Origin: Chiua virens
Lineage: Eukaryota; Basidiomycota; Agaricomycetes; Boletales; Boletaceae
Direction of reading: 5' to 3'
NCBI GenBank assembly: GCA_019787685.1
Contig: JAHNUO010000002.1
Coordinates: 124,001 to 188,000, forward strand
Length of the DNA: 64,000 nt
The notes beneath the pieces were generated by a model. It did no database searches and was not told where the DNA came from. It was given only the letters and a program-made list of their open reading frames with translations. The translations under genes and the position numbers were made by a program. Below, one piece after another: positions 45,644-57,462 of this stretch; position 1 is the stretch's first letter; each line of letters opens with the position of its first letter.

Positions 45644-46818
45644 CTACTGTTTCTTTTGTTCACCTTGGTCTTGTTTCATACTCATCTCGATCGCTCGTGC
45701 GATTGCCTCTTCCTCGTCGACCTCATCATCGTCACCTTGATCATCTCCCATGTCAACATCCCGACCTTCAGACATGGCGATTGCTTGTTGAAGCATAGTT
45801 TCTTCATCTGCGTCGACATCTGCAGCAACGTCGGCGCGCTCAGCAGAGGCGGTAGCGTTTGTTGCTGCTTGATGCACTTGCTCTTCTGCGGCTTGCCGTG
45901 CCTGCTCTTCCTCCATTGACATACGCAATGCCTACATCAAGCAGGGTCAGTGCTGAATTAGCATCCTGTAGTACTTTACGTCTCACCATGGCAAGCTCTG
46001 GATCAAGACTAGGATCAACACCAAACTCGAAGTTGTTTGCACCACCGGAACCGGATGGGCCGGCTTCATCAGCCATCGCCCCTGGCGGTATGCCACGGTC
46101 CTCCGACAAAATCGGAGAGGACAGGACAAAATCCGAAAGTAGATGTGGACCAGGAGGCACCGACACCAAATGTCTATATCCGGATACCGCGTGTTAGATG
46201 TTCCTTCGTCTGACCTGGCTAGTGACCACTCACGAATTATCCCCGCTGGTAGCATTGTCGATAAATGACCTGAGCACGTTCGACTCGCCCTCTTCGATAC
46301 CATCCCCGAAAGAGATAAAGTCAATGGCCACATTGTTCTTTTTGAGTTTCTTGGCAAGCTTGACCATCTCCCGCTCGTCCGTCCCAGCACCCTGCAATGG
46401 TGAACCAACGAAGACGACTATGCGCTGCCTGAGGTTCTTGTTTTCACGGTGTTTGAGTGCGAGCTGAGCGATGTTGATTGCGGTGGGGATGTCTATCGAC
46501 CCACCGATCTTGGACGCGGCGGCATGGATTCCTTTGAGGATCTGACCGAGGTCCTTGGAGTGCGTCACGAGGACCTCTGGGCTGAGCACGAACGAAAGGA
46601 TGACGCGTACACAGCATGCAACAAGAGAGACAGACACTGACGCACCCTTTGTGAGCCATGGTCATAAGCCCGACGGTATTTTCAGGGTTGGAGTCGATCT
46701 TTGTCTGGAAGATGGTGTTGACGGCGTCGGACTGGGCATCATATCGTGAAGGCATGTAGTCGCCATTCCGCATGTATTCGGAATTGTCGATGATCATCAT
46801 TGTCGCTTCGAGAGGCAT
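45644..46818 (-). CDS. RPN10: 26S proteasome regulatory subunit RPN10 (ubiquitin receptor), 331 aa
   Basis: Exons 46818-46646, 46581-46234, 46173-45987 and 45931-45644 give 332 codons. The start at 46818 ([20 protein letters not shown]) is the invariant family start; an in-frame M ten codons upstream is less likely. Residues 1-190 form the von Willebrand A domain ([69 protein letters not shown]). The C-terminal exon carries ubiquitin-interacting motifs: [20 protein letters not shown] and [11 protein letters not shown]. The protein sits between the lid and base of the proteasome and hands ubiquitylated substrates to it. It is a housekeeping gene, divergent from the GH128 gene 638 bp away. Confidence 0.95.
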
Positions 46819-47456
46819 TTTGAACGGATCGTTGACGTTGACTGGCAAGCTTCAAGTTGTAGATGACGCGTCTCAAAGGTAACCCTAACCTCGATTCTAC
46901 TAAACCCTAACCTCATTTGTATATTACGTAATACTACCAAGCGGTCAACTTAGACAAAAGAAGTTCCGAAAGTTACGCTTATATAATAGGTTTCCGGTCC
47001 CTGAATATTCCAGAGAGCTAGGTTATATTTGCTACCACGGAGCACATGGACATCCTCGCGGCCCCGCCAGAAGCAGCACGCCGGCTATCAGTCAAAATCG
47101 CAGATAGTCCCCGCGGTCGTAGACTGTGGCCACATGCGCCATGAGTTATTCTCAGGTAAGCTCCTAAGCAAAGGATTCAACGCCACCGATTCTATTCAAG
47201 GATAACCTCCTCCATCTGGTACGTCCCAATCGCGCCATAACGACGACTAACCATATGTTTCGCAAAAGGTGACGAAATCTTTGGTTCATAAGTAGGTGTG
47301 ATCCCAGACCAACGTGCGGTCGACTGTATCTTGTGACCGACACATGAGGCTCACATGGGCCAGTGTCTTTTGGGTTTTGTGTCCAAGACTGAACAGCGCC
47401 ATGGAATAAAAACCGTTCAGGTGTCGCCATCATGCATCCGCTCTTTTGCCTCCGTG
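46819..47456. promoter_or_regulatory. Divergent intergenic region RPN10 / GH128 copy 2
   Basis: No gene seen. It contains two telomere-like CCCTAAC hexamer copies (about 46880 and 46905), which I take as chance, and AT-rich stretches near 46970-47030. Both promoters must lie here. Confidence 0.5.
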
Positions 47457-48773
47457 ATGTTGTCCTCTACACTTGTCTTTCTCTCCGTATTTGCCGCTGC
47501 AGCACAGGCAGGCAAGAGGGGTCTTTGCTGGCCTTGGTGTAAGGACGCAACGATCCCTACATCACATCCCTTGTAGCTGACCTCATTTATTTTCTCTAGA
47601 TAACGGATCTCTGTGCGACGCTTTATCGAGATATTTACCCCCCTTTGATTGACCAGCGCAGGAACCCTGGCGTATTCAACAATGGTGACGGTGAAGTGGT
47701 TGCCATGTATGCAACTGCCATTGCGATCTCGCGTCTCACCCATTCACCCACTCATGCGATTTTACATCCCTAGTTATGACTACGAAACCTACGCACCACC
47801 CTCGACCAACGGCAACGGCGGCCTCGGCTTCATTGGCATGCAACGTTGCCTTGACTGTAGTTCGAGTCCTATCGCAGATCTGTACTCTCGCTGGCAAACC
47901 CAAGGGTGGGCAAGTACGTCTCTTTCTCGATACTGCTGCAAATGCCTCATGCTATCTTGACGATGTTTATCACATATAGCCGTGTTCAGCTTGAATGAAC
48001 CCGATATCAATGGGATCTCTCCCAGCGAAGCCGCTTCTTGGTATATCGAGTACATCAATCCTCTGGTAAGGCACTATAGATAGACCTATGTGAGCATCGA
48101 GTCATAGGGAATGAAACAGACCATCAAGAAGGCTCTTCCTGCTGTCACTTCGAGCGCAACAGCTGGCGAAGGCCTGAGTTGGGTTTCCGAAATGATCTCA
48201 GCCTGTGCGGGACAGTGCTATTTCGATTACATCAATCTGGTAAGTTGGGTTCGTTTTTCTTGATCTACAACCTGTTGATTTGCATATCCCAGCACTGGTA
48301 CGGGTAGGTGGCGGGCTGCTTTTCTATATTACCTACCCTCACGATACATATCCAGAGGCTCGTTCGCAGAGTTCCAGAGCTACGTCGAATCTGCGAACGC
48401 TCAGTTCCCCGTGAGCTGCCAAGTTTATCCTGACGCGCATGAGAAATGTTGACGCTGTGCCCGAAGAACTATCAATTGGTCATAACCGAGTTCGCCCTCC
48501 AAAACCCTGCCGGTGGACAGGCTGACCAGTCAGTTCACATTTCACACCCCCTACGTCATCGTCTCTGACATGGTTATAAGGATTTCCTTTTTCGAGCAAG
48601 CCTTTCCCTTCCTTGACGGTGCCTCTTACGTGCAACTCTATTTCCCGTTCGTGGCCACCTCTCCATCCCTGTTCGGGGCAAATGACGCCTCGGGAGTAAC
48701 ATACGTCGGAACCGGATCCTGCTTATACAATGACGACGGAAGTCCATCCGCGGTGGGTAACTTGATGTACTAG
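47457..48773 (+). CDS. GH128 family glycoside hydrolase (beta-1,3-glucanase type), copy 2
   Basis: Ten exons: 47457-47538, 47600-47612, 47662-47706, 47774-47913, 47980-48065, 48120-48239, 48293-48303, 48356-48410, 48467-48528 and 48581-48773. Exon lengths (82, 13, 45, 140, 86, 120, 11, 55, 62, 193) are the same as in copy 1, giving 268 aa. The signal peptide is MLSSTLVFLSVFAAAAQA, the mature start GKRGLCWPWYNGSL. Motifs are GFIGMQRCLDC, LNEPDINGISP (Glu100), WVSEMISAC, YINLHWYG, VITEFAL (Glu192) and YVQLYFPFVATSP. Apart from SNP-level change there is no lesion, so both copies look functional. The secreted wall-glucan hydrolase may serve wall remodelling. It stands next to RPN10 and, downstream, a CBM50-associated type gene. 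Confidence 0.92.
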
Positions 48774-49639
48774 GGTTTCCATGGTAGACGTGTGTGTCCC
48801 TCGCACCTTACTGGTAGCCTGAGAAACTAGTGAGCTGCGCATATCACAATATTAATGTGCACTTGTGCGACGTCTTTTTTTTTCGTGGCCGTTCCAGAGT
48901 CGGAAATTTACTGCGATCATTGAGATTGGACCTTTTATGGTTTTACCATCCTGAGGAGGTGAGTCTAGAGGAATCCAGGTCGTCAATCTCCGTGGCATGA
49001 GCAAACTGCTTAGCATCCGGATCGTGTGCAAGAGATTGAGGCAATGGATCGCACGGCCCTGTGATGTTCAATCAACTTCTGATCTCTTTAAGTTAGTTGC
49101 TGTGAAGACGCAGGATTTCCTCGCAGGCGATGACCGGGGTTGCAACATGTTGCCGGAGGTCTCCCACTTCCTCAATTCTTACAGTGTAACCTGTATCAGT
49201 GTCATTAGGGTCAGCTGCTGGAGACTAGTTGCTCGCCGAGGCTGCATACTTGTGGAGAATCAATTAGTCACTGGTCAAGTCATCAGGAAATCGGTGAAGT
49301 GATGATCATGGTATGCCTAGATATTGATGATATTCCCTGATATATATATGAAATTTTATTCTAGACAAAAAATGAAGCACCAAGCCATTATCTACATGTG
49401 AAATATATGATTATCATCACTTCACTGGTTTCCTGATGAACGATCGTGACCACCAGCCGCTGGCCGCCGGTAGTTCAAACGTTCACCCCCCTTTGGAGGG
49501 TCGTGATATGGAAACACCTTCCCAGTGCACAGCCCCACAGTGACATCCATTTATCGACCCCAGTTGCGGCTACGCCATGCCAACATCGCATTATTGACCC
49601 CACCTCTCTTCATTTTCAACCACCACCATATTCACAATC
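48774..49639. other. Intergenic, contains a small inverted-repeat element
   Basis: No gene. The T-rich run CTTTTTTTTTCG is at about 48873. The inverted repeat at 49280-49439 is listed separately. Confidence 0.55.
49280..49439. repeat. Short MITE-like inverted repeat, about 160 bp
   Basis: TCATCAGGAAATCGGTGAAG at 49280 with its extension TGATGATCAT is inverted at 49404-49439 (ATTATCATCACTTCACTGGT then TTCCTGATGA) with three or four mismatches. The ~95-bp centre is AT-rich. No clear target duplication. Confidence 0.65.
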
Positions 49640-50400
49640 ATGACTGCTACCAACTGCCGTTTTTCCCAATACAACGAGGTACGCTTTTCGAGGGCACTCC
49701 CATAACCCCTTTCCGACTGCCATTGCGATCGAATAACATGACAACACATGATATTGACGCGGGGTTACGACAGGATTCATACCGACTCCCAGAAGGGATA
49801 CGACGCATTGCTTACGATGCGGATACTCAGCGTTATACCTTTCGCGACCGCTCAGGCCAGCTCTATACCAGCGCATCAGGCGAAGAATACGGTGTTCTCA
49901 AACCTGTGTCTGGACCTCTCCCACATCGCCGCAATGTCACCATTACAGGCACGTGTCCATTTCGTTCCCCATTTATCAATGTGTTCGTTGTCAGAGATAG
50001 CTGACGAGCTGGCTCGGTTCTTATCACAGAGTTCCGTGACCCGGCACTGAGACAGTGGTCCCTCAAACCCGCCAAGACATTCAACGACATTCTCCCTTCG
50101 GGGTACATCACCGCGGCCAAATCCGGGGTCGAGTCCCCGACGAGCGAAAAGATCGCGCAGGCGGCGATCCCCGTCGTGCAGGACGTCGTCGAGATTGTCC
50201 GGCGCCGGACGACATTGAAACGAAGGCCTGCTGGTGCTGGCGGGGTGTTTGTGTCGCGCAGTGACTCTCTTCGGGACGAGAAGAGGCGACTGCTGGAGGA
50301 TGATAGTGCGCGGGAGGTCGTGCGCAAGGAGGATGTGGACGGGCGTCTGGCGCGATCCAAGTCCGAGATGCGGCCATCGAGGTTCTATTCTCGCAAGTGA
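49640..50400 (+). CDS. LysM/CBM50-associated type protein without a visible LysM
   Basis: Exon 1 is 49640-49678 (MTATNCRFSQYNE), exon 2 starts at 49774 (DSYRLPEGIRRIAYDADTQR, YTFRDRSGQLYT, GEEYGVLKPVSG). The last exon begins about 50031 (FRDPALRQWSLKPAKTF) and ends with the TGA at 50400 (RPSRFYSRK). The exon 2/3 border is not certain; donor GTCACC at 49936 would fit in phase with an acceptor at 50030. The AYDADTQRYTFRD block is the part that precedes or follows LysM in a common Agaricomycete CBM50-annotated family. The C-terminal half is basic and probably helical (VVQDVVEIVRRRTTLKRR). No LysM repeat or signal peptide is seen, so a chitin-binding role is only by association. Confidence 0.6.
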
Positions 50401-50770
50401 TCGGGCACGGAGACCATGGGATGTTGATGGGGCAGGGGGTCGTTGCTGATACCTTGTATTTAATGTGGAACTGTACAAGCACTGTATGTTGCAAAATAGG
50501 TCGTTTACCAACATGTATATCTTCTACGAATTTATGTTATCGGTTTGAGTGTACCTTGGGGGTCAGCATGATTCAAGGAACCTTGTCATGAGGGGGGACG
50601 TCACCGAACATGACTGCACACGACTTCTCGTCAAACGAGCTGAAAACATGAATTCAAAGAAAAGTATATGATACACATGCACACATGCAAGGCAAACCGA
50701 AGATAAAAAGGCTTCAAGGGATCGAATGGCTAAACATTGCACATCAAACACCGTTCATCGTGTCCGGGGC
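50401..50770. other. Short intergenic region between convergent genes
   Basis: Non-coding 3' flanks; nothing recognised. Confidence 0.6.
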
Positions 50771-51658
50771 TCACTGCGCTCCCGAGTCCGTTCCTGGATC
50801 CACACCGCGCTCCCGCGAATGCATATTCTTCAGCCCAAGACCGAACAAGGTCCTCCTTTTGTTGCGCGACGGACTCTGGACCATGGATAGGGGTCGGAGA
50901 GGACCCTGAACTGGGGCGAGCTTTGGATCGTGAGCGATGGCTTCCGCGCGGTCCCTCGAAAGAAACTTGACTTTGGCTACCACGCGCTGGGAAAAGGGTT
51001 GCTGCGTCGGGACCGAGGTCGGGGTCGGGGCTAGAACGGTCCCTTGCGATACAGACAGGCCTTGTTCTTGTCGTTGGGGCGCCGTATCGTCGAGCTCGAG
51101 CTCTCGATTCGGTTCCATAGTGAAGGAGGGCGTCAAGATACTGAATGGCGTCGAAGATGAGTCTGCGGGGCTACTACCCGACGGGATCTCGGGATAAGCT
51201 TGATGTGAGGGATCCGACAGAGGTTTCTCTTCATCGACCGTCTGAAAAATGCGATGAACTGGGTAACGATGGACACAAAGTTTAGACGCACGTTTGGTTC
51301 TTCGCTTGGCGTTGGCGTCGTCGGTTTGCGCTGGTTGCCAAAGTTGAGCGTGAGACGAGCACCGTCTGGGGAGCGTGATTAGGATATACATCATGACGTG
51401 AACGGAAGGAGAGGTACTCATAAACCGAGTCACGCCTCTGTCGGGGGAGTCTGGGATATCGTTTGCCGACTGGCGCCTACGAGCCTTGACGATCCGGTAT
51501 ATGACGTAGGACAATGTGTAGGCAAAGCAGAGACCGAAGAAGATCAAGAGCAGCTCGGGGATGAATGCCTTGGCACTCGCCGCGTCAGAATGTGCAGGCG
51601 TTGAGCCCGAAGAAGATTGGCTGGTCGGGGTGGGAGTACTAGTAGTTCGAGGCGCCAT
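50771..51658 (-). CDS. Small single-pass membrane protein (261 aa)
   Basis: Exons 51658-51418, 51365-51292 and 51241-50771 have GT/AG borders, introns of 52 and 50 bp, and a total of 262 codons. The sequence can also be read straight through without a stop, because the two introns together are a multiple of three. An N-terminal Thr/Ser/Pro-rich outer segment (MAPRTTSTPTPTSQSSSGST) without signal peptide is followed by a membrane span at about residues 33-55 (LLLIFFGLCFAYTLSYVIY), a basic RIVKARRR stop-transfer, and a Ser/Pro-rich cytosolic tail of about 200 residues with basic clusters (RNKRR). No domain recognised. The plan resembles the proteins at 27633-29800 and 59282-60011. Confidence 0.65.
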   Translation of the reverse strand: MAPRTTSTPTPTSQSSSGSTPAHSDAASAKAFIPELLLIFFGLCFAYTLSYVIYRIVKARRRQSANDIPDSPDRGVTRFMSTSPSVHVMMYILITLPRRCSSHAQLWQPAQTDDANAKRRTKRASKLCVHRYPVHRIFQTVDEEKPLSDPSHQAYPEIPSGSSPADSSSTPFSILTPSFTMEPNRELELDDTAPQRQEQGLSVSQGTVLAPTPTSVPTQQPFSQRVVAKVKFLSRDRAEAIAHDPKLAPVQGPLRPLSMVQSPSRNKRRTLFGLGLKNMHSRERGVDPGTDSGAQ

Positions 51659-52132
51659 TGGGGAAGGTCGAGTGCAAGAAACGATAGACAGCGACGAAGA
51701 CCAAGAGCGAGTACGAGGTAGAAGGAAACAACATACCGGACAAGTTTTGATTTAACTTAAGTAAGAAAGTTATTGAGAGGCTGACCGGCGCGTTAGCTCG
51801 ATCGCCCAGCAGGATCTGCCCGTGGCTGTGTTCAGCTGGTCTTGACGCCTAGTTGGTATGCGGCTTACCCAGCAGTTAGGACACTTGGATGGCACTTCTT
51901 TTTCTGCATCACAATGACCTGGAATTGATGACGTTGTCCATCGACAGGGAGTGACCAGCCGCGCCAACTCGACGCCGGGTCGGCCAGCGTGAGTGGATCA
52001 AACTTTTCGTGATGATGATCAGATATCATCGCAACGAGTTTCGTGGCACTGCTTTTCAAGTTTCAACACGATATAAAAGTCACAAACAAAAAGGGGTGTA
52101 TTCCCATCCCCTTCCAACCGAGTTCTTCCGTC
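51659..52132. promoter_or_regulatory. Upstream region of carotenoid oxygenase copy 1
   Basis: TATAAAA at 52072-52078 lies 55-61 bp before the start codon. The segment from about 51900 is partly alignable with 57270-57462 upstream of copy 2 (CATCACAATG, CATCGACAGG, CACTGCCTT/CACTGCTTT, then the TATA box), so the duplication included the promoter. Confidence 0.65.
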
Positions 52133-53862
52133 ATGTCCAAACCATTCAACAACTGGCCCAACGATCCTGGGGTATGTTTCCCCCCTGTTCCCGACGTTAT
52201 ATTTGCTGACGTGACATGTCAATGATACTCTAGTTCGACGTCATGCATGAAGAAAAGGAGCCCATCGAGCTCCAGGTATCGGGGACCATCCCATCCTATG
52301 TCTCCGGCACTCTGTACCGCACCGGCCCAGGTGGTTATGAAGTGAAGACAGATGCCGGCAAAACATTCTCCGTTGACCACTGGTTCGACGGTTTCTCGCA
52401 GAACCACCGGTTCCATATCATCCAATCGGGCTCGACCACACGTGTCATCTACAATTCGCGCCGGAGCGTCGATCCACTCATCGAGAGCATCCGCAGGACA
52501 GGCAAGATGCATGGTATCAGCTTCGGCCAGAAGCGTGATCCTTGCGTCAGCTTTTTCAGAAAAGTTATGAGCATGTTCATTCCAGATGCGCAGCCGCCTC
52601 AGGACCAGCGCAATGTCGGTGTCACGCTCTCCGTAAACCCTCCCGGTCTGGAGAACATTGATACGAGTACCAGGAAGAAGAAAGGAGGACATGCATCGGG
52701 CATCCAGTCGCTCTGGGTCAAGACGGACGCTGCTACTTTACGCGAAATAGAACCTGAGACACTCGAGCCAATGGGTGTTTGCAATCAAAGCATTCTCCAT
52801 CCTGAACTCACCGGCAACCTCTCTGCTGCTCACGCCAAGTCAGATCCAGTTACCGGAGACCTATACAACTATAACCTTTCTCTTGGCCACGAGAGCGTGT
52901 ACAGGGTCTTCCGCGTGTCTGCTGCTACAGGCAAGACAGAAATTTTAGCAACCATCACGGACGCGCCAGGTGCTTACCTGCACTCCTCCCTCATTACGGA
53001 GAATTACTTTATCTTGTGTGTTTGGAGCGGTCACTATGCCTGGCATGGGGCGAAGATCTTGTGGGAGCACAACGTCCTGGATGCCATTGCCCCATTCGAC
53101 CCATCGAAGAAGGCCTTGTGGTACGTCATAGACCGCAAATACGACAGAGGCCTCGTTGCCAAATACGAATGCGATCCGTTCTTCTGTTTCCACACGATCA
53201 ACGCCTGGGAGGAGCCTTCCACCTCAGAAGCCTCACACTGCGCGCAGGTCGACATCGTCGCAGACCTCTCGATCTACAAGAACCTCGATGTTATCAAACG
53301 TTTCTATTACGATAAAATCAAGTCCACCTCCCCTGCCTCGCTTGACTATGTAGGCGAGAAGCGCAGTGGAAACTGTGACGTGTTCTTGCGACGCTGGCGG
53401 TTACCAGCTGTCAACTATATTGCAACCTCACCGCTCGCTGTTAAAGAGGCTGTCACCGAGTTCACCGCCGAGCACGACCACTCGTGCGACCTTCCCATCA
53501 TCAATCCACGCCTGCTCACTCGTCCCTCGCGGTACATCTACGGGGTTTGCGACCGTGGCTTGAGCACCTTCTTTGATGGCATCGTCAAGTATGACATGAA
53601 GACGCACACGCCGACGTACTGGTCTGTCGAGGGACACAGCCCTGGCGAGCCGATATTCGTTCCCGATCCTAATGGTGCAGAGGATGACGGTGTTCTTCTG
53701 AGCGTCGTGCTTGACGGGTTTTCGGAGAAGAGCTACTTGTTGGTGTTGGACGCCAGGAGCATGAAGGAGGTGGGCAGAGCGAGCATGGACTGTGTCGTCG
53801 GTTTTGGTTTTCACGGTACCTACCACCCGCAAGGTTTGGCGGCGCACGGCACGGACATTTAA
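52133..53862 (+). CDS. Carotenoid cleavage oxygenase (RPE65/CCO family), copy 1, 555 aa
   Basis: Exon 1 52133-52171 (MSKPFNNWPNDPG), intron 52172-52233, exon 2 52234-53862; 556 codons. It has the usual opening SGTIPSYVSGTLYRTGPG, DHWFDGFSQNHRF, and four iron-ligand histidines in the expected contexts: SAAHAKSDP (about His213), YLHSSLITENYF (about His263), FFCFHTINAWEE (about His333) and FGFHGTYHP (about His540). CVWSG and EGHSPGEPIFVPDP, DGVLLSVVLD and LDARSMKEVGRA are typical late motifs. The length is normal for the family. The non-heme Fe(II) dioxygenase would split a C=C bond of a carotenoid or a stilbene/apocarotenoid; the substrate cannot be told. It is cytosolic or membrane-associated, with no signal peptide. 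A TATA box lies 55-61 bp upstream. A direct, damaged duplicate is at 57463-59194. Confidence 0.92.
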
Positions 53863-54216
53863 AGTTTGAATAAAATGACCATGTCAGATTTGTGGGGGCT
53901 GTTGCTCGAAGCTACGCTATCGATTGAGTAGTGTTCAAGTTATTGTATACTGGCAAAGTTAATAACGTCGGTTTGAATGCTAAGAAGTAGTATGGTCCTG
54001 TTAGTCGTCTGTGCTGCCTCTCAATGCAAGTCATCATGTGATTCTCTGGAAATGAGGTGGAATCAACTCAGATGGCAAGAGCATTCCAGTGACAAGCACA
54101 GGTAAGTTCATTTGGTGATGGAATTTGTAACATGCACAAGAAGATCCAAGTCATTCAGACATCATGTGCCAGTGGAGAGCCTCATCAGCCCAGAACTTGA
54201 GGGAGGGGGATTGGTT
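53863..54216. other. Short intergenic region, nothing recognised
   Basis: 3' flank of the oxygenase gene; no frame or repeat of note. Confidence 0.6.
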
Positions 54217-56160
54217 CTATGAAAAGATGCTAGTCCAACTTCCAACAAGTAATCTGTGGCTCTCCAGACAATGAACCATCAATGTCAGCTTGGGATGCTC
54301 CTTGAGGATATATAACCAAGAAAAGAGAAGGAAGGTAAAAGGAAAGACTAAACCAAGGAGCAACCCAGCCATAGCAGAGATCACGAGATAGAATTCACCC
54401 ATCATCTTGAGCAAATGACCAAAAGAAACGAGTTGGTGTACCTTCCACATTTCAATGAACTGGTCAGCAGACCCAGAAACAATGTGATCACCATCGGGAT
54501 GAAAAGAAGTCATGGAAATGACGCATGGAGTGGGCGGACAGGCTTCCGGTCATCGTAAGCGCATCCAGCAGGGACGCGACGGCTAAGAAGACCGATCGAA
54601 CGTTCACTGGCACGACACTCCATCACCGCTCGAAACCGACATCTCAAGGAGTACTTCAAGTCGCTGAAATGGCTCGAGTTCGGTTGCAAGGACCCTTGAA
54701 TGAACTTGCACCTAGTGGCTGCCCACTGGAAAAGATGATGGGATCGCTGCACAAGTGTCGACACCAGTCCCTGTTCGACAACTCGAGTTCTGAGAAACAA
54801 TCATCAAGAGAACGACAGATGTATTTTTGATGTCTGCATCCACCATTCCTCTGAGATCTCACTCATTCGCTTGTGGAGCAAGCGAGGACGTTCGTTGGGA
54901 ACGAGATCTCCGAGTCTGTGACTGGCCTAGAGATAGCAGATAAAAGCTGCCTTAGTCACCACACTCGTCAAGAGCATCGATGACGATCACCAGGGGGCCG
55001 ATAGCGTGGACATGCTTGCTAGATGAGCTGTTCCACGTGCTCTGGGAACTTTCGACTTGCGATTGATCGACTTTCCCCCACCACCTTCCACAGGGCGGAC
55101 TTGCACTCGGCATCGTGGTCACAGAGATCCAGTGCAATAGTGCTGAATAGATTCGTTGGATTCCGGCTCGCGACGTCAATCCTTGGGAAACAACTTGAAT
55201 ATGACACCCGTGGAGCATCGTCCGTGGGATTGCTGAGGATTTCATGGAGTCCCCGAAGTATCTCCTCGCGAGTCCCTGCCAGACAGCCCTTATCCTTGTC
55301 GTACCTGGTGTCCTTCCGCGTACCGCATATCGTCCAGATGCACCAACGTCAGATGGCGGTTCTCTTGAGTGAAGCCTACTGGTGTGCTCAATCATGTCCA
55401 TCATACGAACGACTGTGATTCCGGTCTGTAGTCCGGCTCCCTGCGAGAATGTATCTTTGAGTTGCTGAAGCTTGCTCTAGTAATCCGTGATCTCGGCATC
55501 GATATCGGAGAATGTGTATTTTACCACTCGAGTCGATACACAAGCGGTGAGTGGAGGTGATCATGAAGCGGTGGATGATCCTACCGAAGGTTTTGTGCTC
55601 AGCATAGTCGCGAATAAAGTGGGCACACTCCCTCACCTGTCGGATCAAGAGCTTGAGAGGATTGGCGAATGTCCTAACTCTCTTCAAGGGGTCGGCGTCT
55701 TTAACGAATGCCGGGACGTCGCTCGTGGTGCCCGCTAAGCGGGTGATTTGATTGTCGCAATCCTTCTGACTTACGAGCACCTGGGTCAAACGTCACGGCC
55801 ATCAGGAATAGCACGAGAATCCGACATTATGCAAACCAGACCTTGTGCGCAGCTGAGATAACAGACCAAGCGAGCGACGTATATGGGTGAATCTACATGG
55901 CGATGAGACCAAGAGGGGTCACAACACGGTAGCAAGTACCTCGGCAATGTCAGTCATAATCTGGTCAAAGAGCTTTATCATCTTCAATAGAACATCCCAC
56001 GCCGTTACAAATATCTGCGCGCTGTCCACAACCTGTGTAACTGTATCGACTGCTAAACTCAGGTAGTCGACCGCGCGGTGTAGGACGCATCGCCACAACT
56101 GCTTGGGTCGCCGAATCGGTGGCATCCGAAACCTGACGCTGGTCTGCGTCAAGATGTTCG
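54217..56160 (-). pseudogene. NACHT/WD40 NLR relic lacking its P-loop
   Basis: Scattered minus-strand pieces keep the order of an Agaricomycete STAND protein. A helical N-terminal part is at about 56150-55920 (VTQVVDSAQIFVTAWDVLLKMIKLFDQIM). A linker DKDKGCLAGTREEILRGLHEI is near 55240-55300; then IDVASRNPTNLFSTIALDL at about 55190-55130 and GPLVIVIDALDECGD, a Walker B motif, at 54955-54999. One WD40-like segment, SFHPDGDHIVSGSADQFIEMW, is at about 54445-54510. Frames change between pieces. The stretch between DDAP and FPRIDVASRN, where the Walker A GxxGxGKS should be, is too short to hold it, so an internal deletion removed the P-loop. Such proteins are thought to act in non-self recognition. 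This copy is dead. Confidence 0.75.
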
Positions 56161-57462
56161 TGAGGGTCGGTGATCAATGTAAACTTCAGTGTGATATTAG
56201 CCTAGGAAGAATCGGCGACCTTAGAAGGGCCTATAGAGATGTTCTTGAAACACTGAACGAGATTGCTGTCAGTATAAGATGTCATAGGGATTCGACGTAC
56301 GGTTGTTGTTCCATTTCGATGTGATTTGTCCGATTGTATAGGTTAGACTTGCAATAGCTTCATCCTGTTGACTTGGTATGCGGTGGTTCCGGTAAATCTT
56401 GACGACAAGGACAGACGCATCATCCCAATCACTGTCACCATCGAGTTCCCCTACCCGTTTCAAAGGGCGTTCTGCTCACATAAAGATTTTTTCGTTCCAC
56501 AAAATATTATTCCTAATCTGCTTCGTTTCTTCGCCGATCGTAACGTACTGCCCGCGTAGTATTGCCTTGCGAAGCCGAACTTGAATCTGGGAGTTGTTCC
56601 AGCACGAAGTTCGATTCCTGAAAGATAGTAAACTGGCACGGAACAGGTTTAAGAAGGGAATAGGAATGCATACATGGTTGGATTCATCTTTGGGGGTGAC
56701 TCGGACGTGACTGTGGCGTGGTGGGCAAATATACGATGTTGGCAGGGGAAGAATGGTGGCCCAGGGCGCGTACGATGTAGGGATCGGAAACCGAACTCGA
56801 AACAAACCAATGCCAGATCTAGACTGCCAAATGGGCACGATGCGACCATGACCATGTCCCCATCAGGCCCAAGATCGTACGTGGTTATTCTAGTGTTAGT
56901 GCAGACACACGCATCGTAAGTACTATCTTGTAATACGGAGCCAATAAATACCTTCGACTCCAAGCTGGCAATCCTACAGAGAGAGGGTTGAAAGCAACAT
57001 AGTTGTACTGACCCGGCAGGAACTTCGAGCACAGCCACAGAGCGAACAAGTTCAACAACTTTTGCAACGCTCAGTATTACCGGTGACCTATTCTACCATG
57101 GCTACAAAGATGAAAACTTAGACGTCAACGTTTCGTATGTCCATTTGACATCCATGACACGCAATGCAATCCACTCATCTATGGTAGGCGCGCCCATTGT
57201 ATGTTCAGCTCTACAACAGCACTGCATTTAGGCCTCAGGGGCACTTTGGTTGTTTTCTTTCCATTTTCGCATCACAATGTCCCCTAGGTGAATTTGAAGA
57301 TTCATCGACAGGAGGTGGCGAGTCATGCCACCCGGGTTGGCGAGCGAACCAAGCTCTCTGCAATGATCGGCGGGGGTGAGGTTTCATGACACTGCCTTCC
57401 AACACGGTATAAAGTCACCAACAAAAGGAGTGTCTTTCCTCCATACGCAGTGTCTTCCCGTC
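56161..57462. other. Intergenic; possible C2-like exon remnant and copy 2 promoter
   Basis: A minus frame at about 56463-56269 (DWDDASVLVVKIYRNHRIP) resembles the C2-like N-terminus seen in some fungal NLRs and may be the 5' end of the adjacent relic. A TATAAA box at 57408-57413 lies 50 bp before the second carotenoid oxygenase. Nothing else is supported. Confidence 0.45.

Noticed and set aside
46880..46915. CCCTAAC repeats resembling telomeric DNA
   Set aside because: There are only two separated copies, inside a normal intergenic region. Too little to be an interstitial telomere.
48411..48443. A 33-bp intron at the end of GH128 exon 8
   Set aside because: It breaks the frame. Using the acceptor at 48465-48466 gives a 56-bp intron in both paralogues with correct phase.
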